Shown here piece after piece: positions 8,686 to 18,300 of a DNA stretch of 64,000 nt (position 1 is the stretch's first letter; each line of letters opens with the position of its first letter). The notes under the pieces were generated by a model. The model worked only from the letters and a program-made list of their open reading frames with translations, was not told the origin of the DNA and did no database searches. The translations under genes and the position numbers were made by a program. Source of the DNA: JANQRZ01 sp965214485 (GTDB lineage Bacteria; Bacteroidota; Rhodothermia; Rhodothermales; JANQRZ01); contig CBDCBW010000002.1 of the NCBI GenBank assembly GCA_965214485.1, positions 117,657 to 181,656 of the forward strand, in the 5' to 3' direction.

Positions 8686-8727
8686 TAAAACGGCGCGAGG
8701 CCTCTGGAGCACGCTCCGGAGGCCTCG
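8686..8727 (-). terminator. rho-independent terminator of the gene at 8748-11477
   Basis: A 9-bp perfect stem (CGAGGCCTC at 8696-8704, GAGGCCTCG at 8719-8727) with further pairing inside. Read on the minus strand it is followed by a short T run (complement of TAAAA at 8686-8690). It lies 21 bp beyond the stop codon of the propeller gene. Confidence 0.75.
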
Positions 8728-8747
8728 TCCTCGGACACCTGCCCAAT

Positions 8748-11477
8748 CTAGCGCATGACGGTCAGCCGATGCGTTCGCACTGTCGCCTCCGTCGCCACCC
8801 GGACGAAGTAGGTCCCCGTTGCCAGCGCACGCGCGTCCACTGAGAACGCGTGCGGCCCGGCGGCGACCGGCCCCTCGTGGAGCGTGGCTACCCGGCGGCC
8901 CAGCACGTCGAAGACTGCGACCGCCGCCTCAGTGTCCTGCTCGAAGACGAGACGCAGGGTGGCGCGGTCGCGCACCGGGTTCGGCGCGATGCTCTCCTGC
9001 AGGGTGGTCGTGGTCGCAGCTTGCGCCGCGCCTGCGACCGTCTCGCTCGTCCACACCGCGCCGCGCTGCACAGCCTCTCCTGAGACCGCATCGCGCACTG
9101 TCCACGGGCTCTCACCCGAGTCTCGGGGCAAGCCGAAGGTTCCTTGCGTCTTGGTCACGTCGAAACCGTCGGCGGGCGAGGCATTCTGCTCGTAGGCACC
9201 GACGTAGACGCTGTAGCGGTAGGCACCGGCCGGCGCGCTCGCCGGGACCGTCTGCCGCACCGTGCGTTCAAGTGTAGATCCCGCTGCCACGGTCACGGTG
9301 ACCGGGCCGAGGAGCGGCCCGTAGGTGTTCCCGTTCGGCAGCGTCGCGGCGGTCCACACCTCGGTCGTGTGCGACTCGTCGTCCGGGTTGCTCAGCGCGA
9401 GGCGGAACATGATCTCGCCCCCCTTGACCCCAACGGTCGTCCGCGAGAGTGGCATGGCGACCATCTCCATCTCGGCTGGCGGCTCGGCCGGTGGCTCGGC
9501 CGGCGCGGAGTTGAACAGAAGCGACCAGCTGAGGAGCGTGCCCGTGTCGCCGGCTGCGCCGTCGCAGATGCGAAGCGTCCACGTTCCCCGCGGGTCGGTG
9601 CCGTTGAAACGGTCGGCGAGCGGCGTCTCGGGGTAGTGCGCTCCATTGGGGAGGACACCGGTGAGGTAGCTCGCCCCGCCGAGGTCGTGGTCTCCGTTGA
9701 CCCAGGCCCACCATGCTCCCCCGCCCTCGTCCTCGAACAGGACGTCCACGTTGTCTCTGCTGGTGGAATACGCACCGATGAGCGGGAAGGCGTCGCCGGT
9801 CGGCGGAACGAGGTCGATCCGGACATCACCTCGCGTGGGGTGTTCGGCCGTCACGCCCACGCGGAGGCGCTCGATGTCGAACGAGTCCGTGATCTCGATG
9901 CTGCTCTCGGCTCCGCTCGGGCAGGCGGCGTCGGGGATCGGCTCCACCTCCTGAGCCGTGTAGATGCGCTCGGCGTCGAAAACACTATACGGCCGCCTGA
10001 GCCCGATAGGCTGCAAGAGGCTCGCGTGGTCAACAGACCCGAAGAGGTCGGCGTAGTTGTCGCCGTAGCCGTTGCCCGCGATGAACGTCGTCACGCGAAC
10101 GTCGAAGGCGATCTCGGCTGCTCCGCCGGCCGGGATGTCGCCCGTCCACGTGACTGCCAGGGCGTCGCCTTGCGCGGTGCCCGAGGTCGCCGTGAGATTG
10201 CCCTCGTAGACGTGGATGTCGTCCCAGAAGGGGGTCTCGTAGGTCACGCCCTCGGCCGCCGCCGTGCCGCTGTTCGTGATGCGCGTCGTGAAGCGCACCA
10301 CCTCGTGGCGGAGCGCAAAGTCGTTGCTGATGTCCATCGAGGCGTCAAGAGCTACGCTCTGCTCGACGACGGGGTCGAACGTCGCGGCGAAGAGCGTGTC
10401 GCCGGCGGCGTGGAGGAGCGCGTCGGTACCCGGGACGAAGGCGAGTGTGCTCGGCCCCGTGAAGGTGTTGTATTCGGTAGTGCCGAGATCATACTCGCCC
10501 GTCTCGACGCCGTCGGCGGCGCGGAGAAACTTCATCCGGTGCGCCGTATCGTCCCCCGAGCTGCCGGTCCGCCCCGTGAGGCGGACGGCGACGAACGCAT
10601 CGTCGGGGGTGAGCACGGCCCGGGTGGTACCCGAGAGACCGGACGCGTTGGGGAAGTCGACGGACCGGGACCACCGAAGGTCGCCGTTCGCGGTGTCGAA
10701 GGCGTTGACGGCTTTGGCGAACCGGCCAACGGAGGCGACGACAAAGCCGTCGTCCGAGCTGAAGTCGATGGACGTGGGGTCCCCGAGATCGCTGGCCGGG
10801 AACTCGAACGGGAGCGTCCGCACGAGCGTATTCGTCTCGGCGTCTACGAGGTGAACCGCGTCGTTGCTGCCGAGGCCGAGGAGGCCGCCGGTGTTGCCGT
10901 ACTCGGTGACGTCAACCGACCCGAACGCGCTCGTGCTCAGGACGAGGTCAAGGTCGGGCTCGAACACGAACAGGCCCGGGTAGCCGGAGCCCCCCGTCTC
11001 GCGCCCGACGGCCACGCGCTGCCCGTCCGGCCGCACGGCGACATCGTTCGTGTAATAGCCGGTGTCGACGCGCTGGAGCTGGTTGCCGTCGAGGTCCCAG
11101 TGGATGACATCGGTGAGCACGGAGCCACACCCGCCCATCGGCGAGCACACGGATTCGCTATGAACCGTGTAAAAGGTCTGGCCGTCGGGCGCATACTCGA
11201 TGGCGACGATGCGACCGTAGTTGTCGAACGTCCCGACCGCGGGCGTGGCGACCGTGCGGATGAAGGCTCCCGTCGCGGCGTCGTGAAGCTGGATGTCGCG
11301 GGCGTTGTAGTAGTCCCCGGCGACGACGAGAAGCTGCGCCCCGTCGGGTGCCGGAGTGAACGTGCGAAGACCGGGAATGGACTGCTGCCAGAGGATGTCC
11401 CGGCCGTCCTGAGCCGATGAAACGGTGAAGCTCCCGAAGAGAAGGAGCCCAAGGAAGAGGCGTGAGAGGTAGGGCAT
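8748..11477 (-). CDS. secreted beta-propeller protein with P-domain and T9SS tail
   Basis: A 909-residue exported protein with signal peptide MPYLSRLFLGLLLFGSFTVSSAQ. Residues about 30-370 contain repeated blocks of WD40/YVTN type (APDGAQLLVVAGD, YAPDGQTFYTVH, VRPDGQRVAVG). A DUF11-like beta domain follows (ITNSGTAAAEGVTYETPF), then a proprotein-convertase P-domain (TRGDVRIDLVPPTGD ... GTWTLRICDGAAGDTG), a second beta domain, and a T9SS type A sorting domain (APNPVRDRATL ... VFDVLGRRVATL ... TGTYFVRVA). No catalytic residues are recognised; a binding or structural surface role is likely. It shares the P-domain plus sorting-tail arrangement with the protease at 5337, and both may be paralogous cargo of one secretion system. 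Confidence 0.85.
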   Translation of the reverse strand: MPYLSRLFLGLLLFGSFTVSSAQDGRDILWQQSIPGLRTFTPAPDGAQLLVVAGDYYNARDIQLHDAATGAFIRTVATPAVGTFDNYGRIVAIEYAPDGQTFYTVHSESVCSPMGGCGSVLTDVIHWDLDGNQLQRVDTGYYTNDVAVRPDGQRVAVGRETGGSGYPGLFVFEPDLDLVLSTSAFGSVDVTEYGNTGGLLGLGSNDAVHLVDAETNTLVRTLPFEFPASDLGDPTSIDFSSDDGFVVASVGRFAKAVNAFDTANGDLRWSRSVDFPNASGLSGTTRAVLTPDDAFVAVRLTGRTGSSGDDTAHRMKFLRAADGVETGEYDLGTTEYNTFTGPSTLAFVPGTDALLHAAGDTLFAATFDPVVEQSVALDASMDISNDFALRHEVVRFTTRITNSGTAAAEGVTYETPFWDDIHVYEGNLTATSGTAQGDALAVTWTGDIPAGGAAEIAFDVRVTTFIAGNGYGDNYADLFGSVDHASLLQPIGLRRPYSVFDAERIYTAQEVEPIPDAACPSGAESSIEITDSFDIERLRVGVTAEHPTRGDVRIDLVPPTGDAFPLIGAYSTSRDNVDVLFEDEGGGAWWAWVNGDHDLGGASYLTGVLPNGAHYPETPLADRFNGTDPRGTWTLRICDGAAGDTGTLLSWSLLFNSAPAEPPAEPPAEMEMVAMPLSRTTVGVKGGEIMFRLALSNPDDESHTTEVWTAATLPNGNTYGPLLGPVTVTVAAGSTLERTVRQTVPASAPAGAYRYSVYVGAYEQNASPADGFDVTKTQGTFGLPRDSGESPWTVRDAVSGEAVQRGAVWTSETVAGAAQAATTTTLQESIAPNPVRDRATLRLVFEQDTEAAVAVFDVLGRRVATLHEGPVAAGPHAFSVDARALATGTYFVRVATEATVRTHRLTVMR

Positions 11478-11617
11478 GAGAGAGGAGCTGGTAGCGGGAA
11501 GGAGTCAAACCGCAGCATAGTACCCTTTCATCCCTCTGCCTTTCTCACGAAACCGTCACGTCTTTCTAAAATTGGACGGGGGTTGCCTCCCCCATCTGCA
11601 GCATCAATACAGCAGCA

Positions 11618-12097
11618 TCAATACAACCGCCCTTCGCTGACGGCAGTGAACAGGTCGAAGGCCTGCTGCGCCTCGTCGCGGAGCACGCCGCCCTCGACGG
11701 CGACCGCCGCGCTGCCGAGCGCTTTCATCTGCTCGTTCGAAATCGGCAACTCGCGGAAGCCCGCCCGGGCGGCGTCCCCGATCGAGGTGCCGAAGACGAT
11801 ACGGTCGCAGTTCGCCCAGTGGATCGCCGAGAAGCACATCGGGCACGGCTCGGTCGAGGAGTAGAGGGTGCAGCCCGAGAGGTCGATGGTTCCGAGTCGC
11901 TCGCAGGCCGTGCGCAGGGCGTGGACCTCGGCGTGGGCCGTGCTGTCGGTCGTCGCCCAGACCACGTTGTGGACGGCGCAGACGACTTCGCCCCGGCGGA
12001 CGACCACCGCGCCGAACGGGCTCTGCCCGGCGCGGACGCCCGCCTTCGCCTGCTCCACGGCGAGGCGCATGAACTCGAGGTCGGCGGCGTCGGCCAT
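11618..12097 (-). CDS. guaD: guanine deaminase-like nucleoside/base deaminase
   Basis: A 159-residue zinc-dependent deaminase of the cytidine deaminase superfamily. Zinc and catalytic residues are seen in TAHAEVHALR (His and Glu) and EPCPMCFSAIHWA (two Cys). The motifs TDSTAHAEVHALR and the C-terminal ISNEQM region match GuaD-type guanine deaminases (hydrolysis of guanine to xanthine) better than the TadA tRNA adenosine deaminases, but the split is not certain. It begins 3 bp after the stop of the SIMPL-protein gene, so the two are probably one transcript. Confidence 0.8.
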   Translation of the reverse strand: MADAADLEFMRLAVEQAKAGVRAGQSPFGAVVVRRGEVVCAVHNVVWATTDSTAHAEVHALRTACERLGTIDLSGCTLYSSTEPCPMCFSAIHWANCDRIVFGTSIGDAARAGFRELPISNEQMKALGSAAVAVEGGVLRDEAQQAFDLFTAVSEGRLY

Positions 12098-12100
12098 GGG

Positions 12101-12844
12101 CTATTCCAGCTCGAAGACGACGGTGACGGTGGCGCGGACGGTGATCTCGCCGGCGGCGTAGGCACCGGGGTTGGACTCCTGCCTCTCGTCCATCGCCATC
12201 TCGGCGCGGGCGTACATGACGGGCTGTGGGCGCGGGCTGTGCACCCCGCTCTCGGCGATGCGGACGACCCCGCCGAGCCGGGCACCGAGCGCCTCGGCCA
12301 TGAGCTGCGCCTTCCGGCGGGCGCGCGCGACGGCCGCGCGGAGCGCCTCGTCCTCGACGGCCTCGCGGTTCTGCAGGCCGTACCGAATCCCGCCCAGCTC
12401 GTTAGCCCCCTGCTGCACCACCTCGGCCACCAAACCCGGCACGAGGTCGAGGTCTTCAATCGTCACCTTCACGTCGCGGCGAGCGATGAAGCCTTTGCGG
12501 ACGCGCTGGTTGTTGCGGTAGTCCCACTCCTCGTCGAGCCGGAGCGTGAGGAGCTGAATCTTGCGCTCGGCGATCCCCAGGGCGCGGACGGCGTTCATCG
12601 CGGACTCGGCGGCCTCCGCGTTCTCGCGCCGCGCGGCCTCCGCCGTCTCGGCCCGCGTCACGACGGCGAACTGCACCGCCGCCTCGTCCGGCTCCGCGTC
12701 CACCGTGCCCTCGCCGCCGACGGTGACGGTGCGCTCATCCGGGGAGTGGAGGACCGGAGCATCGGGGGACTGGGCAGCCACGGGCGGGGCGAGGGCAGAG
12801 GGGAGAAAGAGGAGCGAGAGGAGAAAGAGCAGCGTGCGGTTCAT
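12101..12844 (-). CDS. SIMPL domain-containing periplasmic protein
   Basis: A 247-residue SIMPL (DUF541) protein with signal peptide MNRTLLFLLSLLFLPSALA and a mature part beginning near residue 25. It shows the family pattern VGGEGTVDAEPDEAAVQF at the N-terminal strand, a central helix rich in Ala/Glu, ALGIAERKIQL, and a C-terminal strand EITVRATVTVVFEL. Members form oligomeric rings in the periplasm or outer membrane, and some are linked to oxidative-stress defence; no catalytic function is established. It is first of a two-gene unit with the deaminase. Confidence 0.85.
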   Translation of the reverse strand: MNRTLLFLLSLLFLPSALAPPVAAQSPDAPVLHSPDERTVTVGGEGTVDAEPDEAAVQFAVVTRAETAEAARRENAEAAESAMNAVRALGIAERKIQLLTLRLDEEWDYRNNQRVRKGFIARRDVKVTIEDLDLVPGLVAEVVQQGANELGGIRYGLQNREAVEDEALRAAVARARRKAQLMAEALGARLGGVVRIAESGVHSPRPQPVMYARAEMAMDERQESNPGAYAAGEITVRATVTVVFELE

Positions 12845-13018
12845 GGGACAACCTCAACGAAAGACGTGGGGGCGTGGCGTGCTACGCCCTTCAACGGCCA
12901 GGCACTCCGAAAAGGTACACCGCCTGCGACCACCACGCCGCCGCGTTCTGGGCAACCAAGAGTTCTGGACCAACAAGGAGGTGAAGGCGCTTCACGGAGG
13001 ACCGCGCAGCAGCGGCGC

Positions 13019-13058
13019 AGCCCATCCAGAGCGGACAGGCACCCTTTGTGGATGGGCT
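13019..13058. repeat. 10-bp inverted repeat in the intergenic region before 13394
   Basis: Arms AGCCCATCCA (13019-13028) and TGGATGGGCT (13049-13058) pair perfectly around 20 bases. It belongs to a 549-bp noncoding stretch (12845-13393) that holds three separate palindromic structures and no convincing gene. Confidence 0.6.
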
Positions 13059-13072
13059 TCGCTGAGCCTTCG

Positions 13073-13096
13073 GGTTCCCGCCTGCGCGGGAATGAC
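13073..13096. repeat. single REP-like copy
   Basis: The sequence around TTCCCGCCTGCGCGGGAA followed by TGAC matches, in reverse, the arms of the REP-like pair at 5186-5270 with a C/T difference. It lies in noncoding DNA. Confidence 0.7.
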
Positions 13097-13138
13097 TATC
13101 AAGACTGTTGAGAGTGCAAGACTGTTGCTCGTGGGCGG

Positions 13139-13268
13139 ACCCCCTGGCCGTCAGCCCTTCGCTCCGGGACGAGTCCCTGCGCTCAACGGGCCGACGACCT
13201 GTCCCCCTCGCTTGAGGGGGACAGCTTCCGCTGCTCGGAGCGGAGCGATGGCAGCGGAAGCGGGGGGT
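13139..13268. repeat. palindromic repeat element, copy A
   Basis: A 130-bp element bounded by ACCCCC (13139-13144) and GGGGGGT (13262-13268). It contains an inner hairpin GGGAC-GA-GTCCC, the conserved hairpin CTGTCCCCCTC / GAGGGGGACAG (13199-13224) and a second hairpin CTTCCGCTGC / GCAGCGGAAG (13225-13260) that touches the terminal G run. Copies B (50768) and C (61567) share this plan. It is intergenic here. Confidence 0.85.
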
Positions 13269-13393
13269 CGGCCTACGAGCAACCGTCCTCCACTCTAGGC
13301 CTCCTCGACTGAGACGACACGCGCCCGGCCGTTCCCCTCAGTCCTCTCCGGGGCTGCGTAGCGACCGGCCCGCCTCACACGGTGCTCCCCGCC

Positions 13394-14488
13394 TCAGACG
13401 ATGATCATCGCGTCGCCGAAGGAGAAGAGGCGGTACTCGTGCTCCACCGCCTCGCGGTAGGCGTGCATGATCAGCTCGCGGTCGGCGAAGGCCGAGACCA
13501 GCATCAGCAGCGTCGACTTCGGCATGTGGAAGTTGGTCAGCAGCCGCTCGGTGATGCGGAACTCGTAGGGCGGGTAGATGAACTTGTCGGTCCAGCCCTG
13601 GCCCGTCTTGAGGCCGCCCGTCGCCGAGATGCTCGACTCGAGCGCGCGCACGCACGTCGTGCCGACGACGGTGACGGTGTTCGCCGGCGAGGCGAGGGCG
13701 CGGTTGACGGCGGCGCAGGGCTCGTCGGAGATGTGGAAGTTCTCCGAGTCCATCCGGTGCTTCGTCAGGTCCTCGACCTCGACCGGGCGGAAGGTCCCGA
13801 GGCCGATGTGGAGCGTGACCGGGCAGACGGAGACGCCTTTGGCTTCGAGGGCTCCGATGATCTCCGGGGTGAAGTGCAGCCCGGCGGTCGGCGCGGCGAC
13901 GGCCCCGCGCTTCTGGGCGAACATCGTCTGGTAGCGGTCCTTGTCGGTCTCCTCGGCGTCGCGCTTGAGGTACGGCGGGATGGGCGTCGTCCCGATCTCG
14001 TCGATCTTGGCGTAGAGCTCGTCGCTGGTGCCGTCGAACAGGAACCGGATGGTCCGGCCGCGGCTCGTGGTGTTGTCGACGACCTCGGCGACGAGGCCGT
14101 TGTCGAAGTAGAGCTTGTTGCCGACGCGGATTTTGCGGGCCGGGTTGACGATCACGTCCCACAGCTGGCTCGCCGCGTTGAGCTCGCGCAGCAGGAAGAC
14201 CTCGATGCGCGCGCCGGTCTTCTCCTTGTTGCCGTAGAGCCGCGCCGGGAAGACCTTCGTGTCGTTGACGACGAGCGCGTCGCCGTCGCCGAAGAAGTCT
14301 ACGATCTCGCGGAAGCTGTGGTGCTCCACCGTGCGCCGCTCGCGGTCGACGACCATCAGCCGGGCGCTGTCGCGCGGTTCAGCGGGGTATTTGGCAATGA
14401 GTCGCTTCGGATACTCGTAGTCGAAGTCCGAGAGCTTGAGCGAGAGCGTGGGGCGAAAGATGCGGGGTGCCGTAGCAACACTAGCCAT
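13394..14488 (-). CDS. queA: S-adenosylmethionine:tRNA ribosyltransferase-isomerase
   Basis: A 364-residue QueA, which transfers the ribosyl group of SAM to 7-aminomethyl-7-deazaguanine in tRNA to form epoxyqueuosine. The start MASVATAPRIF at 14488 is chosen over the upstream extension. Family motifs are LSDFDYEYPKRLIAKYPAEPRD, RDSARLMVVDR, VVNDTKVFPARL, APTAGLHFTP, VTLHIGLGTFRPV and FHMPKSTLLMLVSAF. Length agrees with the family (about 350 residues). The enzyme is cytoplasmic. No other queuosine gene is adjacent. Confidence 0.95.
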   Translation of the reverse strand: MASVATAPRIFRPTLSLKLSDFDYEYPKRLIAKYPAEPRDSARLMVVDRERRTVEHHSFREIVDFFGDGDALVVNDTKVFPARLYGNKEKTGARIEVFLLRELNAASQLWDVIVNPARKIRVGNKLYFDNGLVAEVVDNTTSRGRTIRFLFDGTSDELYAKIDEIGTTPIPPYLKRDAEETDKDRYQTMFAQKRGAVAAPTAGLHFTPEIIGALEAKGVSVCPVTLHIGLGTFRPVEVEDLTKHRMDSENFHISDEPCAAVNRALASPANTVTVVGTTCVRALESSISATGGLKTGQGWTDKFIYPPYEFRITERLLTNFHMPKSTLLMLVSAFADRELIMHAYREAVEHEYRLFSFGDAMIIV

Positions 14489-14706
14489 GCGACAAAGGGG
14501 AGCCGGTGAATCGAGAGCGCGTGGGTGAGCGGGGTGGGTTTCACCGAACATGGTGGAGCGCATTGTGAGTCCTCCCCTGCCTCGTGCGCAATATACCCGC
14601 GTTCCCAGCCTGCGCCAACTCTCTTTCTACGGCTCTGCCGAGCAGGCCTGCCGAGCGAGCCGACGAGTGGCGGGGGCCGGGGCACCGAGCCGCCGGGCCG
14701 CGCCGG

Positions 14707-15018
14707 TCAGGCTGAGCGGGGCGGCTCGGGCGTGGCCTCGGGCTTCGGCTTGAGCGCCGGCGGCACGTCGGGGGGGTCGGACTCGAGCTGGTCGCGGAGC
14801 TTCTCGAGTTGCTCGCGCGCGACCTCGCGCCCGCCGATGCCGAAGGCGGCGGCGACCGCCACGGCCCCGAGCACGAGGCCGAAGGCGAGGTTGATGATCG
14901 AGTCGGCGATGCCCATCTGCCGGAGCGCCGTCGCGCCGGCGAGGACGAGGATCGCGACGCGCGCCGCGACGCGCACACACCGGAGCCGCGTCTCGAAGGT
15001 AAGGGCCTCCTCCCAAAG
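14707..15018 (-). pseudogene. C-terminal remnant of a TM-helix-repeat (CmpX/mechanosensitive-type) membrane protein
   Basis: The minus-strand frame reads LWEEALTFETRLR, then RVAARVAILVLAGATALRQMG, IADSIINLAFGLVLGAVAVA and AFGIGGREVAREQLEKL, ending in a Pro-rich tail and a stop at 14707. This is the last repeat of the conserved TM-helix family found in CmpX-like mechanosensitive channel proteins, normally several hundred residues long. Upstream of about 15018 the frame loses all resemblance and runs within about 50 bp into a decayed fah 3' end. The 5' portion therefore appears to have been deleted by a rearrangement. An 89-residue product from the GTG at 14976 is possible but unlikely to be a functional channel. 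Confidence 0.65.
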
Positions 15019-15064
15019 GTGCCCGCCGCCGCTCTTTCGGTCGCCGCTCTCCGGCTTCTCTCGC

Positions 15065-15216
15065 TCAGCGCGCCGGGAGGACGCGCCCGCGCACCTCGCC
15101 GAAGCCGACGCGGTAGCCGTCGCCCTGCGCCCATCCCGTCACCAAGTCACCGCACTGGAGACAAGTCACCGTACTGGAGAAACGTGCCCTCCTGTCCGCC
15201 ACGAAGCTGGGTCGGA
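15065..15216 (-). pseudogene. decayed duplicate of the fah 3' end
   Basis: About 150 bp align with the last 140 bp of the intact fumarylacetoacetase gene at 20383-21678, in the same orientation. The translated end TGWAQGDGYRVGFGEVRGRV plus LPAR and a stop is identical to the end of the intact protein; upstream the match weakens and is interrupted by a 6-bp deletion and a tandem duplication of a CAAGTCACCG-containing unit. No start or catalytic part exists. With the intact gene it brackets the T9SS cargo operon between direct repeats. Confidence 0.85.
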
Positions 15217-15318
15217 TCGTTACCAAATGGATAGTCCTTGACTTTCTGATCAATAATCCCTATGATATATGTTGCGCTTCGCGCACGCTATCCTTACCAC
15301 CACCAATCGGTAGACGTC
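15217..15318 (+). promoter_or_regulatory. AT-rich leader upstream of the subtilase gene
   Basis: This 100-bp stretch (for example TCAATAATCCCTATGATATA) is far more AT-rich than its surroundings and is the only such patch nearby. It begins where homology to fah ends and stops at the subtilase start, so it probably holds the promoter of the two-gene cargo operon. I cannot assign boxes securely. Confidence 0.4.
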
Positions 15319-18300
15319 ATGCGTACTCATACTTTAGCTCTCTCTCCCTTGATTTTATCACTCTTTGCAGGCACCGACCGCGTCGAGGCGCAGGACCGCC
15401 TCGCCCTCAAAGGCTCCGAGGTCCGCCTCGTCGACGACGTGTGGTACCACTTTGGCGAGGGTCATAAGGGCGATCCCATTTTGCCGGAGCGCCTCATCTT
15501 CCGCTTACAGGGAGACGCAGACCTGACCAAGACGTTGCTCGCACAACTTATAGGGACCGCCGGGGTCGAGTTGGAAGTGACGGCTCTACTCGGGGGTTAT
15601 CACGTCCTCCGCATCGACACGGCCGTCCGCGATCCATTCACGGTCGCTGCTGACCTCTCGGCGCACCGCCTGGTCGATTACGTGTCCTTCGATGGCCTCG
15701 GTCAGGCCTTAGATGCGGCTTCCACTCCTCCCTCTCCGCTGCGGAACGACCTCGCTATGACCGGAGGCCACGCTGAGGCTTCGACACAAGCGAACCCCTG
15801 CACGAGTGGGTTCATCCCGAACGACACCTATTGGGGGTCCGGCGGAATCGGCAACTTCGGGCAGCTCAACCTCTGCGAGATTCGGATGCCCGAGGCGTGG
15901 GGCATCACGACCGGCGAGCCGAGCGTGGTCATCGGCATGGTGGACTCGCGCACCGACTACGAGCACGAGGACCTCGACGGTGGACGTTGGACCAATCCGC
16001 TGGAGACCCTCAACGGCGTGGACGACGGCGACGCCAACCTCTGCGTGGACGATACCGACGGGTGGGACTTCGGCAACCTCGTCAGCAGCGATGGATGTCG
16101 GGGCGACCGCAACCCCACGATCCTCGACGTGAGCGGGGATACCACCAGACAGGAGCACGGTACGGCTACGGCGGGCATCGCGCTGGCCCGGACGAACAAC
16201 GGCAAGGGTATAGCGGGGGTCGCCGGTGGCGACGGCACGGCAGGCACCGGCGCTGCGTACATGCCCGTCGCCCTCTACTTCTACGATACGACTCCGCAGC
16301 AGCAGCCCTTCCCTGCGCTGTGCCCCAACCCCAACGACGGCCTCTGCCCGAGTGCGGTCTCGATGGCGCTGGCCATCGAATATGCCGCCGAGACGGGGGC
16401 CGACGTGATCTCGGTCGCCGCCGGCTATCTGACGGATTACGCGTTCGTGGATGACGCCGTCGATTTCGCCGACGACGAAGGCGTACTCGTCGTGGCTGCG
16501 GCGGGGAACATCCGGTTCATCTGCTCCAACTACAACGACCCGCAACAGCAGAACGACCCGGCCTGCTACACCAACCGTTACGTCGCCTACCCAGCAGCGT
16601 ATAACACCGATTACGATGCGGTAATCTCGGTTGGCGCTGCGCTCCCGAACGACCAACGCTGGAACCGAGGCTCCGTCGGGGAAGGAACCAACGCGAGGGT
16701 GCTCGACGTCGTCGCCCCGGGCGGGAACGCCTCGGTGACGGATTTGCAGAACGGAACGCAGGATTTCATCGGTCCGGGTACGATCATCTCGACTGACCCG
16801 ACCGGTGCATTCGGAGAGAACGATCCCGGTGACTACCTTACGGCGACGACCGAGCGCTTCGGTGGCACGTCCGCTGCTGCGCCCCACGTCTCGGGGCTGG
16901 CCGCGCTCATCCTGTCGCTCAACGACAGCCTCACGCCGCAGCAGGTCCGCGACATCATCAAGGACACGGCGGACACAGCCGGATGTACGGTTTTCAGTCA
17001 GTTCCCGTCGCCGTCCGGCACTACGTACGCCGAGCAGTGCGGGAGCGGTCGGATCGACGCGTATGCCGCTCTCCGCTACACGCTCACGACCTACGGCGGC
17101 ACGCCGCAGGCGAACCTCACGATCCCGGCGGGCGAGACGTGGAACTTCGGGGCTGTCACCGCAGCTTTTGCCCCGGATGCACAACTCACCGTCGAGGGCG
17201 AACTCAACGCCGACGGAACGACCTTCACGGCAGCGGACCCGGCACAGGGGTGGCGCGGCATTTTCTTCAAGCCCGGCTCTGACGGCTTCGTCGAGAACAC
17301 CGTGATCGAGCAGGTGGGCGGTTATGGGCAGTATGCCCTCTCCATCTATGATGCTTCTCCTTCCATCCGCGAATCCGAAATCCGCAACAGCCTCACCCCT
17401 GGCTCCGTCACCGGGGTCCGCGTCTTCGGCAGTGCGGCGGACCCGTGGCTTTTCCAGAACCGGATATTAGGACATACCCACCGGGGGATCGTATTCAACA
17501 GTAAGGCGCGGGGGCGGATGTTCGGCGAGAATGTGATCTATGACAACGCGAGTGACGGCTTCGTCGCGGGCTTCGCTACCGACGTGTTCTTCTACGACGA
17601 GAACCTCGTCGAGACCAACGGTGTGGCCGGCATTCGGGCCTTCTCCTCAGGTTACGTCACGCTTGGAGAGTATTACTACAACCAGTACGGCACGGCCTAC
17701 GACTTCAACGGCTACAACACCATCCGGGACAACCCCGGCGGCGGGCTGATGAGCTCGAACGCCGGGGACATCCTCGGCGCGGGCAACTCCTCAGCCGCCG
17801 GGCTCAATACGATCACGAACAACGGGACCGCAGGGAATACCCCTCCCGGCGGGTGGTTCGACGGCACCGGCCCCGACGCGAAGTCCGTCGGGGCCGGCTC
17901 GTCCGTCGTCGCCCGTTACAACTGGTGGGGCCGACCGGCGAACCCCGACACCACGAGCTATGACGGCGCGGCCTACACCGGGTACGTCACCGTAGACCCC
18001 ATGCTCACGGCACCGCCCGCAGCGAGCCGCCTGTCCTCGGGCACTGGAACCTCGCGGCAGCCCGGCATGCTCGCAGGACGCAGTCTGGACGGAACCGAGA
18101 TCGGCATCGAAGATGAGGGTCCCCATGCGGCGCTCGTCGTGGCACTCGACGAGGTCGGTGCCCAGCGCTTCGAGGCGGCGCTCGCGCTCTTGGCGGCGCT
18201 CGCGGAGACCTATCCCGAGCATCCGCTCGCAGCGGTGGCGCTAAACCAAGCGGCGCACCTCGAAACAATGGCCGATAGCCCCGTGGCGGACGTGGGCAGC

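Noticed and set aside
13019..13268. A CRISPR array or tRNA cluster in this repeat-rich gap
   Set aside because: The palindromes differ in sequence and spacing. No regular direct repeats with unique spacers and no cloverleaf were found here or elsewhere in the window.
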